From Arthrobacter sp. fls2-241-R2A-200 (GTDB lineage: Bacteria > Actinomycetota > Actinomycetes > Actinomycetales > Micrococcaceae): a stretch of 64,000 nucleotides of DNA. The position numbers and the translations under genes were made by a program. Positions 26,936 to 34,970 of the stretch are shown piece after piece. The notes below the pieces were generated by a model. It did no database searches. It saw nothing but the letters and a program-made list of their open reading frames with translations, and was not told the origin of the DNA. The stretch covers positions 145,097-209,096 of the forward strand of contig NZ_JARVRJ010000002.1 in NCBI RefSeq assembly GCF_030209745.1. Direction: 5' to 3'. Position 1 is the stretch's first letter. Every line of letters starts with the position of its first letter.

Positions 26936-27403
26936 ATGTGGCAACGCTCCTGCCCCAGCGACACCGCCACATCCGGCGCCCGGTGGGGCATTTATTGTCA
27001 AAACCCGCAGGCGTTGACAGAAGTCAGTAGTATGCCTTCCGGTTCGCACCATCATTGGGGTGCGGCAGCCCTCGAAGGCCGGTAGTTTTGCTCCGAAACC
27101 CGTTGTTTTGCTTTAACAACCAGGTGCCGTCCAGCGTTCTGGCGGGCCTACCGAGGATCACCAGATCCGGGCATGCCCTGCTCATGCTGGCGGTCTTGGG
27201 AACAAGCCACCGGACCGGAACCCGCATGTGGATCGGCTTCCAGCCATGTTCATTCTCTCACATCACCACGTATATCAACGGAAGCCCGCTGTGTCGCCTG
27301 GCTCTGCATGCCCCGGGGTTGCCCCCAGCCTCTACGGCTAGAATCCTCCCAAGAGCCGTTCCGGGGCAGGCCGGGCCACTTTTTGAAAAGGACTACATCC
27401 GCG
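26936..27403. other. divergent intergenic region, rne / VKOR
   Basis: 468 bases without a supported gene. On the minus strand TTGACA is present near 27002-26997, but no convincing -10 is at the expected distance. I see no riboswitch, repeat or RNA gene. A long 5' untranslated region of the RNase E gene is possible, since rne genes often autoregulate through one. Confidence 0.4.
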
Positions 27404-28087
27404 ATGCCAAGCACCGCCAGGGAAAACCTGGGCAATCAAGCTTCCACGAGGGCAGAAAACACGTCCAGCCAAGCTGAGCCGGCATCGAAGTCGCTGCCCC
27501 GGATGGTTCGGGATAAGCCGTTTGGCTGGCTGTTGCTCATTACGGGCATTATCGGTTGGCTCGCATCCGGGGACTTGGTCTTGGAAAAGCTCGATGTGCT
27601 CAAGGACCCCAACCACATCACCGTCTGCGATGTGAATCCCTGGGTTTCCTGCGGGGAAGTGATGAAGACGCCGCAGAGCTCGGTGTTCGGATTCCCCAAC
27701 ATGTTCATCGGAATCGTTGCTTTCGCCATCATCATCACCACCGCCATGGGACTTCTGGCCGGTGCAAAGTTCGCGCGCTGGTACTGGTTGGGCCTGCAAA
27801 CAGGTGTGACCCTCGGGTTCATCTTCGTTGTATGGCTATGGTCCCAAGCCCTGTACGTCATCAACATACTTTGCCCGCTCTGCATGGTGGTCTGGTCCAT
27901 CATGATCCCCTTGTTTGTCTGGGTGACCATCCGGAACATCTCCCACGGAGTCATCCCGGCTCCTGCCGGTCTGGTAAAACTGCTCGGCGATACAGGGTGG
28001 ATCATCGTGGCGCTGCTTTACGTAGCCGTCATCGCCACGATCTTCTTCGCTTTCCTCCACGTGTTTGCCGGCACCTCCGGTTACTGA
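27404..28087 (+). CDS. vitamin K epoxide reductase (VKOR) family protein
   Basis: VKOR membrane proteins re-oxidise DsbA-type thiol oxidases using quinones, supporting disulfide formation outside the membrane. The 227-residue protein has about five transmembrane helices (near 40-58, 97-118, 126-150, 155-177, 198-220). Both redox pairs are present: Cys75/Cys83 in the loop and the active CPLC at 157-160. Unlike some homologues it has no fused thioredoxin domain, and no DsbA-like partner is adjacent. ATG 27404 has AAGGA 11 bases upstream; the open frame extends further but without homology. Confidence 0.93.
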   Translation: MPSTARENLGNQASTRAENTSSQAEPASKSLPRMVRDKPFGWLLLITGIIGWLASGDLVLEKLDVLKDPNHITVCDVNPWVSCGEVMKTPQSSVFGFPNMFIGIVAFAIIITTAMGLLAGAKFARWYWLGLQTGVTLGFIFVVWLWSQALYVINILCPLCMVVWSIMIPLFVWVTIRNISHGVIPAPAGLVKLLGDTGWIIVALLYVAVIATIFFAFLHVFAGTSGY

Positions 28088-28111
28088 CCCCTCCGAAAAT
28101 TGCCCGCGAGG

Positions 28112-28158
28112 TGACAGTAAAGGCCAATGTTCGTCGTGAACATTGGCCTTTACTGTCA
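28112..28158. terminator. 21-bp hairpin between VKOR and ndk
   Basis: Perfect 21-bp stem (28112-28132 with 28138-28158) over a 5-base loop between convergent stops. The stem is unusually long and only moderately GC-rich. TTTTT occurs 12 bases beyond it on the plus strand. Confidence 0.8.
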
Positions 28159-28173
28159 TCTGGAAAAGTGTTT

Positions 28174-28593
28174 TTAGCTTGCGAACCAGATCTTGATCTC
28201 ACGCTCGGCGGATTCGACCGAATCTGAGCCGTGGACCAGGTTCTGCTGGACGGCCAGGCCCCAGTCACGGCCGAAGTCACCGCGAATGGTGCCGGGTGCC
28301 GCCGTCGTCGGGTCCGTGGTCCCTGCCAGCGAACGGAAGCCTTCGATCACGCGATGCCCCTCGAAGACGGCAGCGATGACCGGGCCGCTCAGCATGAATT
28401 CAACCAGTGGCTCGTAGAACGGCTTGCCCACGTGTTCCTCATAGTGCTGTTCCAGCAGTTCGCGGGTTGCGTTGACCTTCTTCAACTCTGCCAAGGTGTA
28501 GCCCTTGGCTTCGATCCGGGCCAGGATGCTGCCACTCAAGTTGCGGGCGACGCCGTCGGGCTTGACCAGGACAAGGGTCCGTTCAATGCTCAC
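28174..28593 (-). CDS. ndk: nucleoside diphosphate kinase
   Basis: Ndk balances NTP pools by a phosphohistidine relay. The 139-residue protein has catalytic His121 in NLVHGSDS and the opening ERTLVLVKPDGV. Start is GTG with GGAG upstream. It follows folC and the DUF4233 gene, a common actinobacterial order. Confidence 0.97.
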   Translation of the reverse strand: MSIERTLVLVKPDGVARNLSGSILARIEAKGYTLAELKKVNATRELLEQHYEEHVGKPFYEPLVEFMLSGPVIAAVFEGHRVIEGFRSLAGTTDPTTAAPGTIRGDFGRDWGLAVQQNLVHGSDSVESAEREIKIWFAS

Positions 28594-28634
28594 AGTTGCT
28601 CCAATACGGTTGGTTAGTGGGTTTCCCAGCCAGT

Positions 28635-29087
28635 TTACGGGGTTTGCGGGTCAGTCCCGTCATTGTGGGCAGCGGTCCATTCCGCTTGTTCCCGATCCCG
28701 CTGTGCCACTTCCCGGTCGATCCTGATCCCGGTCCGGATCCCGTACCACCAGCAGATCGCGAAGAGGATTCCAACCACGAACATGGTGGGCTCAGCCAAA
28801 CCGGTCAGGATCAGCACTACCTGCAAAATCCAGCCGACGGCGATCCCCCACGGGCGGGACAACACGGCGCACGCCGCGATCAACACCACCGCCAAGGCTA
28901 TGCCGACCCCAAGGATGATCGCTGGATTCACTTCGCCCCGCTTCAGGCCAAAGACCACGAGCGTTCCGAAGAACGCCACAAAGGCTTCGAGCAGGAGGAC
29001 GGTGGAAGCGAACATCACTTTGGTGGAGCGTCGCTTCTTGGGCATACCCGGGCGCCACTCACGCTGTGCTTTGGTCATTTTCACCAT
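28635..29087 (-). CDS. DUF4233 membrane protein
   Basis: A 150-residue protein with four predicted membrane helices (about 25-47, 55-75, 80-97, 101-117), a basic N-terminus (PKKRRSTK) and an acidic tail. The sequence and its place between folC and ndk match DUF4233, a family with no known function. Its ATG follows the folC stop after two bases. Confidence 0.88.
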   Translation of the reverse strand: MVKMTKAQREWRPGMPKKRRSTKVMFASTVLLLEAFVAFFGTLVVFGLKRGEVNPAIILGVGIALAVVLIAACAVLSRPWGIAVGWILQVVLILTGLAEPTMFVVGILFAICWWYGIRTGIRIDREVAQRDREQAEWTAAHNDGTDPQTP

Positions 29088-29089
29088 GG

Positions 29090-30451
29090 TCAGGCGCCGG
29101 CCTTTCCGAGAAGGATCCGAGCCTCGGCAACAACCGTGATCGAGCCGGTCACCAGGACGCCGCCAGCGAGGTCGTCATTGGATTCTGCGCGCTCAACGGC
29201 CCATTCAAGGGCGTCGTCGAGCTTCTCGGCGATATGCACATTGTCCTCGCCGAAGCCGAGGTCGACGGCGAGCTCAGCCAGTTCCGCTGCGGGTACGGCG
29301 CGGGCCGAGTTCGACTGGGTGAAGCAGAATTCCTCGGCGAGGCCGCCAAGGGATTCCTTCAGGGTCTTCAGGATTTCCTCGGCGTCCTTCTCGCGCAGGA
29401 CCCCGACAACCACAACGAGCTTGCTGAAACTGAAGGCCTCTTGGATTGCCTCCGCAGAAACACGGATTCCCTCCGGATTGTGGGCCGCGTCCACCACCAC
29501 GGTGGGGGCGGTTCGCACTACTTCCAACCTGCCCGGCGAGGTGACGGTACCAAACGCCTCCCTGAGGACTTCGCCGTCGAGCTCTTTCTCTCCCCCGCCG
29601 AAGAATGCTTCCAGGGCGGCCACGGCAACAGCGGCGTTCTCGGCTTGGTGCGCTCCATGGAGCGGCAGCAAGAGGTCCTCATAGCGCCCGGCGAGTCCCT
29701 GGATGGTCAGCACCTGTCCCCCAACAGCGACGCTGCGTGACTCCACTCCGAACTCAACACCCTCGAAGCGGAAAGGCACATCCACCTCACGGGCCTTTTC
29801 CAGAAGGACCTGCGCCGCGTCCACCGGCTGGGCCGCGCTCACCAGGAAGCCGCCCGGCTTGATAATGCCGGCTTTCTCGTAAGCAATGTCCTCGGTGGTG
29901 TCGCCCAAAAGCTCGGTGTGGTCCAGGGAAATCGGCGTAATGACGGAGACCTGGCCGTCACCGACATTGGTGGCATCAGTGATGCCCCCAAGGCCCACCT
30001 CTATGACCGCTACATTTACGGGCTGGTCAGCAAAAACAGCAAATCCGAGAATGGTCAGGCACTCGAAGTAGGTCAACCGTGGCTCGCCTTTAGCTTCGAG
30101 TTCGCTATCAACGATTTCCAAATACGGCCGGATCTCGTCCCAGATCCGGACGAACGTTACGTCCGGCACCGGCTCGCCGTCAATGCTGATCCGCTCCGTC
30201 ACCTTGGACAGGTGCGGGCTGGTGTAGCGGCCCGTGCTCAGGCCGTGGGCACGCAGCCCGGCCTCGATCATGCGTGCAGTGGAGGTCTTTCCGTTGGTGC
30301 CTGTGATGTGGATGATCGGGTAGGCCTTGTTCGGCTCCCCCAGCACGTCCATGGCACGGAACAACGGAGCAAGGCGGGGTTCCATCTTGTTTTCCGGTGC
30401 GCGGCCCAAAAGTTCCGCGTACACACTTTCAACAGAGAATTCGTCAGTCAT
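29090..30451 (-). CDS. folC: folylpolyglutamate / dihydrofolate synthase
   Basis: FolC adds glutamate to dihydropteroate or folates. The 453-residue Mur-ligase-like protein has the P-loop TGTNGKTS (50-57), the SPHLSKVTERISIDG segment and the later DAAHNPEG. It begins three bases after the ileS stop and is followed closely by the DUF4233 gene, so ileS-folC-DUF4233-ndk is probably one operon under the ileS T-box. Confidence 0.96.
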   Translation of the reverse strand: MTDEFSVESVYAELLGRAPENKMEPRLAPLFRAMDVLGEPNKAYPIIHITGTNGKTSTARMIEAGLRAHGLSTGRYTSPHLSKVTERISIDGEPVPDVTFVRIWDEIRPYLEIVDSELEAKGEPRLTYFECLTILGFAVFADQPVNVAVIEVGLGGITDATNVGDGQVSVITPISLDHTELLGDTTEDIAYEKAGIIKPGGFLVSAAQPVDAAQVLLEKAREVDVPFRFEGVEFGVESRSVAVGGQVLTIQGLAGRYEDLLLPLHGAHQAENAAVAVAALEAFFGGGEKELDGEVLREAFGTVTSPGRLEVVRTAPTVVVDAAHNPEGIRVSAEAIQEAFSFSKLVVVVGVLREKDAEEILKTLKESLGGLAEEFCFTQSNSARAVPAAELAELAVDLGFGEDNVHIAEKLDDALEWAVERAESNDDLAGGVLVTGSITVVAEARILLGKAGA

Positions 30452-30454
30452 GGA

Positions 30455-33400
30455 TCAGGCTCCTGCCTTGGTCACGGTGACCTGCGGTTCGTCGACGCCG
30501 GCCAACAGAACCTCGAGTTCGAGGCTCAGGGTCTCGGTTTTTACCAGTTCGGCATTGGCGTTGAGGGCATCAACAACGTCCTGGGCAGCCTCCACCGAAG
30601 TCCTGATGCGGTCACTGACGTTGAGCCCGGCATCCTTGCGTGCTTGCTGGATGGCACGGACCATGTCGCGGGCCAGGCCCTCTGCTGCGAGTTCAGGAGT
30701 GACCTCCGTGTTGAGGACCACGAAACCCCCGCCCGGCAAAACGGCCACCGCTTTGCTGGCGGCAGCACCGCCGTCGGACGCTTCCGCCACGACGGTCTCC
30801 AACGTGTATTCCTGGGGCTCGAGCTCGAGCCCGCCGGCCACAACCACACCGGCGTAATTGACGGACCAATCGCCGGACTTGGAGCCCTTGATGGCCTGCT
30901 GCACGTTCTTGCCCAACCGAGGGCCGGCGGCACGGGCGTTGACCACCAGCTTCTGCTGGATGCCAAACTCCTCCGGCGAGGCCGTAGTGGCGTCAAGCAG
31001 GCGCACGGAACGCAGGTTTAGTTCATCGGCGACGACGGCGGCGAAGCCTTTCAGCGCATCCGCGCCGGGTGCCACGACCGTGAGCTCCTGCAGCGGGAGC
31101 CGAACGCGCAGGTTGGCGCCCTTCCGCAGGCTCGAGCCCGTGGAGCAGATCTGCTGAACGCGGTCCATGGCCTCGACCAGGTCGGCGTCCGAGGGGAACA
31201 GCGCATCGTCAGGCCAGTCGGCCAGGTGCACGGAACGCCCACCGGTCAGGCCGCGCCAGATCTCCTCGGTCACCAACGGCAGCAACGACGCCGCCACGCG
31301 GCAGATGGTCTCCAATGCGGTGTACAGCGCATCGAAGGCGTCAACGTCCTCATCGAAAAAGCGCTGGCGGCTGCGGCGCACGTACCAGTTGGTCAGCATG
31401 TCCAAGTAACTGCGCAACTCGTCGCAGGCCCCGGAGATGTCGTAGCTGTCCAGGTTGGCGGTGACGTTGCGCACCAGGTCGCCGGTGTTGGCCATGAGGT
31501 ACTGGTCCAAGGTGTCGGCGTAGCCGTCGTACCGCAGCTTGGCGTCGTAACCCGACCCACCGTTGGCAGCATTCGTGTACAGAGTGAAGAAGCTGTACAC
31601 GTTCCACAGCGGAAGGATGACCTGGCGGACACCGTCCCGAATCCCCTGCTCGGTGACCACCAAGTTGCCACCGCGGAGGATGGGACTGGACATGAGGAAC
31701 CACCGCATAGCATCCGAGCCGTCGCGGTCCAGGACCTCGGACACATCCGGGTAGTTCCGCAGGCTCTTGGACATCTTCTGCCCATCGGAGCCCAGCACGA
31801 TGCCGTGGCTGATGACGTTCCGGAAGGCCGGACGGTCGAACAACGCCGTGGACAGGATGTGCAGCATGTAGAACCAGCCACGTGTCTGGCCGATGTACTC
31901 CACAATGAAGTCGGCCGGGTTGTGGGTGTCGAACCACTCCTCGTTCTGGAATGGGTAGTGCACCTGGCCATAGGGCATGGAGCCCGAGTCGAACCAGACA
32001 TCCAGAACATCCTCCACGCGGCGCATGGTGGACTGTCCCTCTTCCGGTGTCCGCGGATCGTCCGGGTTGGGCCGGGTCAGTTCGTCGATGAACGGGCGGT
32101 GCAGATCCACCTGTCCCTCGTTGTTGAGCGGAAGGCGGCCAAAGTCGGCTTGGAGGTCGGCAAGCGAACCATAGACATCAGTGCGTGGGTACTCCGGGTC
32201 ATCGGACTGCCACACGGGGATGGGTGAACCCCAGTACCTGTTACGGCTGATGGACCAGTCACGGGCATTCTCCAGCCACTTGCCGAACTGGCCGTCCTTG
32301 ACGTTACCCGGGATCCAGTTGATCTCCTGGTTCAGCTCGGACATGCGGTCCTTGAACTTGGTGACTTCCACATACCAAGAGGAAACAGCGCGGTAGATCA
32401 GCGGGTTCCGGCAGCGCCAGCAGTGCGGGTAGCTGTGCTCATAGCTGGCCTGGCGGACCAGGCGGCCGTCGGCCCGGAGCACCTGGGTGATGGGCTTGTT
32501 GGCTTCGAAGACCTGCAGGCCGACGATGTCCGCGAGGCGGCCGTGGGCGAACAAGGGAAGGAATTTGGCGCCCTCGTCCACGGACAGGACCACCGGAATT
32601 CCGGCTTCTTCACAAACCTTCTGGTCATCCTCACCGTAGGCCGGAGCCTGGTGAACGATGCCCGTACCGTCGGTGGTGGTGACGTACTCGGCCACCAGGA
32701 TGCGCCAAGCGTTCTGGGTGCCGTACTTTTCAGTATCGGCAAAGTCATCCCACAGCGGCTCGTACTCGAGCCCTTCCAGCTCGGAACCCTTGTAGGTGGC
32801 CGTCACAGCGCCCGCTGCGGCAGCCACGCCGTCGGCCCCGTCACCGTAGCCCAAATCCTTGGCGTAGGACCCCAAGAGGTCGGCAGCCAGCAAGAAGCTG
32901 CCCGTGACCGGTGCCTCCGCCGAAGCGGCCTTGATGCCATTCGGTCCCGCAGGCAAGACCGCGTAGGAGATGTCAGGCCCGACGGCGAGCGCAGCGTTGG
33001 TCGGGAGCGTCCAGGGCGTGGTGGTCCAGGCGAGCGCCTGCACACCGCCCAGTTCCTTGGAAAGTTCGGATTCCCCTGCCTTGATGGGGAAGGTTACTGT
33101 GACTGTTTGGTCCTGGCGATTCTTGTAGACATCATCATCCATGCGGAGTTCATGGTTGGAGAGCGGTGTCTCGTCTTTCCAGCAGTACGGAAGGACGCGG
33201 TAGCCGTTGTAGGTCAGGCCCTTCTCGTGCAGCTGCTTGAAAGCCCAGAGGACCGACTCCATGTACTCGACGTTGAGGGTCTTATAGTCGTTCTCGAAGT
33301 CCACCCAGCGGGCCTGGCGGGTGACGTAGGCCTTCCATTCGTTGGCGTACTTCATGACGGAGGCACGGCAGGCGTCGTTGAACTTGTCGATGCCCATGGC

Positions 33401-33787
33401 TTCGATCTGGGTCTTGTCCGTCATGCCCAGTTGCTTCATGGCTTCAAGCTCGGCCGGCAGCCCGTGGGTGTCCCACCCGAAGCGGCGCTCAACGCGCTTG
33501 CCGCGCTGGGTCTGGTAGCGGCCGACGAGGTCTTTGGCGTAGCCGGTCAGCAGGTGGCCGTAGTGGGGCAAGCCGTTTGCGAAGGGAGGGCCGTCGTAGA
33601 AGACGAATTCGTTGCTGCCGGCCGCCCCACCGGGAAGATCGCTGTCGCGCTGGTCGATGCTGGCTTGGAAGGTGCCGTCTTCATCCCAGTATTTGAGGAT
33701 GCGTTCTTCGATTTCCGGGAACTTCACGGAAGCGGACACGCCGTGCGTGCCGGAAGAAGACGCTGAGGCCTTGGGGTAGTGGGTCAT
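30455..33787 (-). CDS. ileS: isoleucyl-tRNA synthetase, eukaryote-like type
   Basis: Charges tRNA-Ile. The 1110 residues and the class I motif HYGH (75-78, in [15 protein letters not shown]) mark the long, eukaryote-like IleRS clade rather than the shorter bacterial type of about 930 residues; KMSKS is at 671-675. Members of this clade are naturally insensitive to mupirocin (family knowledge). The CP1 editing domain lies roughly at 230-420 and the anticodon-binding domain at about 740-920. AGGA lies six bases before the ATG and is sequestered in the leader. Confidence 0.97.
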   Translation of the reverse strand: MTHYPKASASSSGTHGVSASVKFPEIEERILKYWDEDGTFQASIDQRDSDLPGGAAGSNEFVFYDGPPFANGLPHYGHLLTGYAKDLVGRYQTQRGKRVERRFGWDTHGLPAELEAMKQLGMTDKTQIEAMGIDKFNDACRASVMKYANEWKAYVTRQARWVDFENDYKTLNVEYMESVLWAFKQLHEKGLTYNGYRVLPYCWKDETPLSNHELRMDDDVYKNRQDQTVTVTFPIKAGESELSKELGGVQALAWTTTPWTLPTNAALAVGPDISYAVLPAGPNGIKAASAEAPVTGSFLLAADLLGSYAKDLGYGDGADGVAAAAGAVTATYKGSELEGLEYEPLWDDFADTEKYGTQNAWRILVAEYVTTTDGTGIVHQAPAYGEDDQKVCEEAGIPVVLSVDEGAKFLPLFAHGRLADIVGLQVFEANKPITQVLRADGRLVRQASYEHSYPHCWRCRNPLIYRAVSSWYVEVTKFKDRMSELNQEINWIPGNVKDGQFGKWLENARDWSISRNRYWGSPIPVWQSDDPEYPRTDVYGSLADLQADFGRLPLNNEGQVDLHRPFIDELTRPNPDDPRTPEEGQSTMRRVEDVLDVWFDSGSMPYGQVHYPFQNEEWFDTHNPADFIVEYIGQTRGWFYMLHILSTALFDRPAFRNVISHGIVLGSDGQKMSKSLRNYPDVSEVLDRDGSDAMRWFLMSSPILRGGNLVVTEQGIRDGVRQVILPLWNVYSFFTLYTNAANGGSGYDAKLRYDGYADTLDQYLMANTGDLVRNVTANLDSYDISGACDELRSYLDMLTNWYVRRSRQRFFDEDVDAFDALYTALETICRVAASLLPLVTEEIWRGLTGGRSVHLADWPDDALFPSDADLVEAMDRVQQICSTGSSLRKGANLRVRLPLQELTVVAPGADALKGFAAVVADELNLRSVRLLDATTASPEEFGIQQKLVVNARAAGPRLGKNVQQAIKGSKSGDWSVNYAGVVVAGGLELEPQEYTLETVVAEASDGGAAASKAVAVLPGGGFVVLNTEVTPELAAEGLARDMVRAIQQARKDAGLNVSDRIRTSVEAAQDVVDALNANAELVKTETLSLELEVLLAGVDEPQVTVTKAGA

Positions 33788-34030
33788 CTCATATCCTGTG
33801 ATAGCTGGTGGACTGTCAGGATGCGAGGACGGCTCCTGCGCCGCTTGTCAGCGACACGGGTACCGCGGTACCACCTCACTTACCGGAACATGACGATCCG
33901 GCCGCTCATTACTGCTGTGACGGGCTTACCCGTCCGGTTCTACTTGGCCTGGATGCTCGTGCGGTTTCCCGCCGGGCGTTCAGTGCCGTTCTTCCGGAAG
34001 CTCACCGGTGATGGCCGGGTCGAAGCTGGT
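33788..34030 (-). ncRNA. T-box leader of ileS
   Basis: The minus strand carries the T-box core AAGTGAGGTGGTACCGCGG (33881-33863); its UGGU can pair with the ACCA end of tRNA-Ile. In the stem I region the string CCGGCCATCACCGG presents AUC, an isoleucine codon, at 34012-34010, followed by AGCTTCCGGAAGAACGG. Downstream, ATCCTG (33822-33817) can pair with CAGGAT (33798-33793), hiding the Shine-Dalgarno AGGA. No terminator is present. This is the translational T-box class of actinobacterial ileS genes. A -10 box TAGACT (34042-34037) suggests a start near 34030. Confidence 0.93.
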
Positions 34031-34106
34031 CCTTTTAGTCTAGCGGCAGCGGAGCGTTGGACTCTACTCGGCCGCCCCTGCACCGGCAGCAACCTTCTGG
34101 GGTGCT

Positions 34107-34886
34107 TTAGCCCTCTTTGCGGATCAGCTTATGGTTGGCGGCTTGGGCAACCGGGCGCACGGTGATGTGGTCCAAGTTGATGTGATGCGGCAAGGAGACG
34201 GCGTACTTGACGACGTCGGCTACGTCCTGGGCGGTGAGCGGCTTCTCTACCCCGGCGTAGACCTTTTCGGCTGCTTCTTTGTCCCCGAGCCGGTTTAGTG
34301 CGAATTCCTCGGTGTAGACCAAGCCTGGTGCTACTTCGATAACCCTGAGGTTGTTGCCCACTTCTTCCAAGCGCAGCGCATTGGTCATGGCGTGCTGGGC
34401 GAACTTGGCGGCGTTATAGCCGCCGCCGCCCTCGTACGCGGCGAGCGCAGCGGTGGAAGTCAGGTTCAGGACCGTGCCCTCGCCGTTCTTGCGCAGCATC
34501 GGCAGGAAGGCCCTGGTGATCTTCATGGTGCCCAGAACGTTCACCTTGTACATCCAGTCCCAATCTTCGCTATCGGCATTGGCGATGGTGTCCGCACCAC
34601 GAGCGCCGCCGGCGATGTTGATGAGGGTGTCGGCACCTCCGGCTTCGGTGACTGCCGCGAGCAGGGCCGCGACGTCGTCGTCGTGCGTGATATCCGCCGC
34701 GAACGGAACCGCTCCGGTCTGGGTACCTAGCGCCTGGAGCCGGTCGGCCCTGCGTGCCACGGCGAATACCTTCCATCCTGCGTCGGCCAAGGCCCTGACC
34801 GTCGCCTCGCCGATGCCGGTGCTGGCGCCCGTGACGACGGCGGTTTTGTTCAACGCTGCGGAGTTGTTGTGTGAAGGCAAAGTCAT
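34107..34886 (-). CDS. short-chain dehydrogenase/reductase
   Basis: A 259-residue classical SDR: cofactor motif GASTGIG (20-26), NIAGG (90-94, in place of NNAG), Asn116, catalytic Ser144, Tyr157 and Lys161. Substrate unknown. NADP preference is suggested by the Arg pair ARRADR after the second strand. I start at ATG 34886; a frame extension upstream lacks homology. It ends about 75 bases before the predicted start of the ileS leader. Confidence 0.9.
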   Translation of the reverse strand: MTLPSHNNSAALNKTAVVTGASTGIGEATVRALADAGWKVFAVARRADRLQALGTQTGAVPFAADITHDDDVAALLAAVTEAGGADTLINIAGGARGADTIANADSEDWDWMYKVNVLGTMKITRAFLPMLRKNGEGTVLNLTSTAALAAYEGGGGYNAAKFAQHAMTNALRLEEVGNNLRVIEVAPGLVYTEEFALNRLGDKEAAEKVYAGVEKPLTAQDVADVVKYAVSLPHHINLDHITVRPVAQAANHKLIRKEG

Positions 34887-34970
34887 GGAACCACCATATC
34901 CGGCGCACAATGCCATCGGCTGGCTAACCCATGAGATTCAGCAGGCAAGAACCCATGAAACAATTGGTCC

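Noticed and set aside
25866..27017. 383-residue Ser/Arg-rich frame opposite the RNase E/G gene
   Set aside because: Its composition is the complement of the Arg/Glu/Ala-rich disordered part of RNase E/G. No independent evidence.
32423..33766. 447-residue plus-strand frame opposite ileS
   Set aside because: Antisense shadow of ileS without motifs or a plausible promoter.
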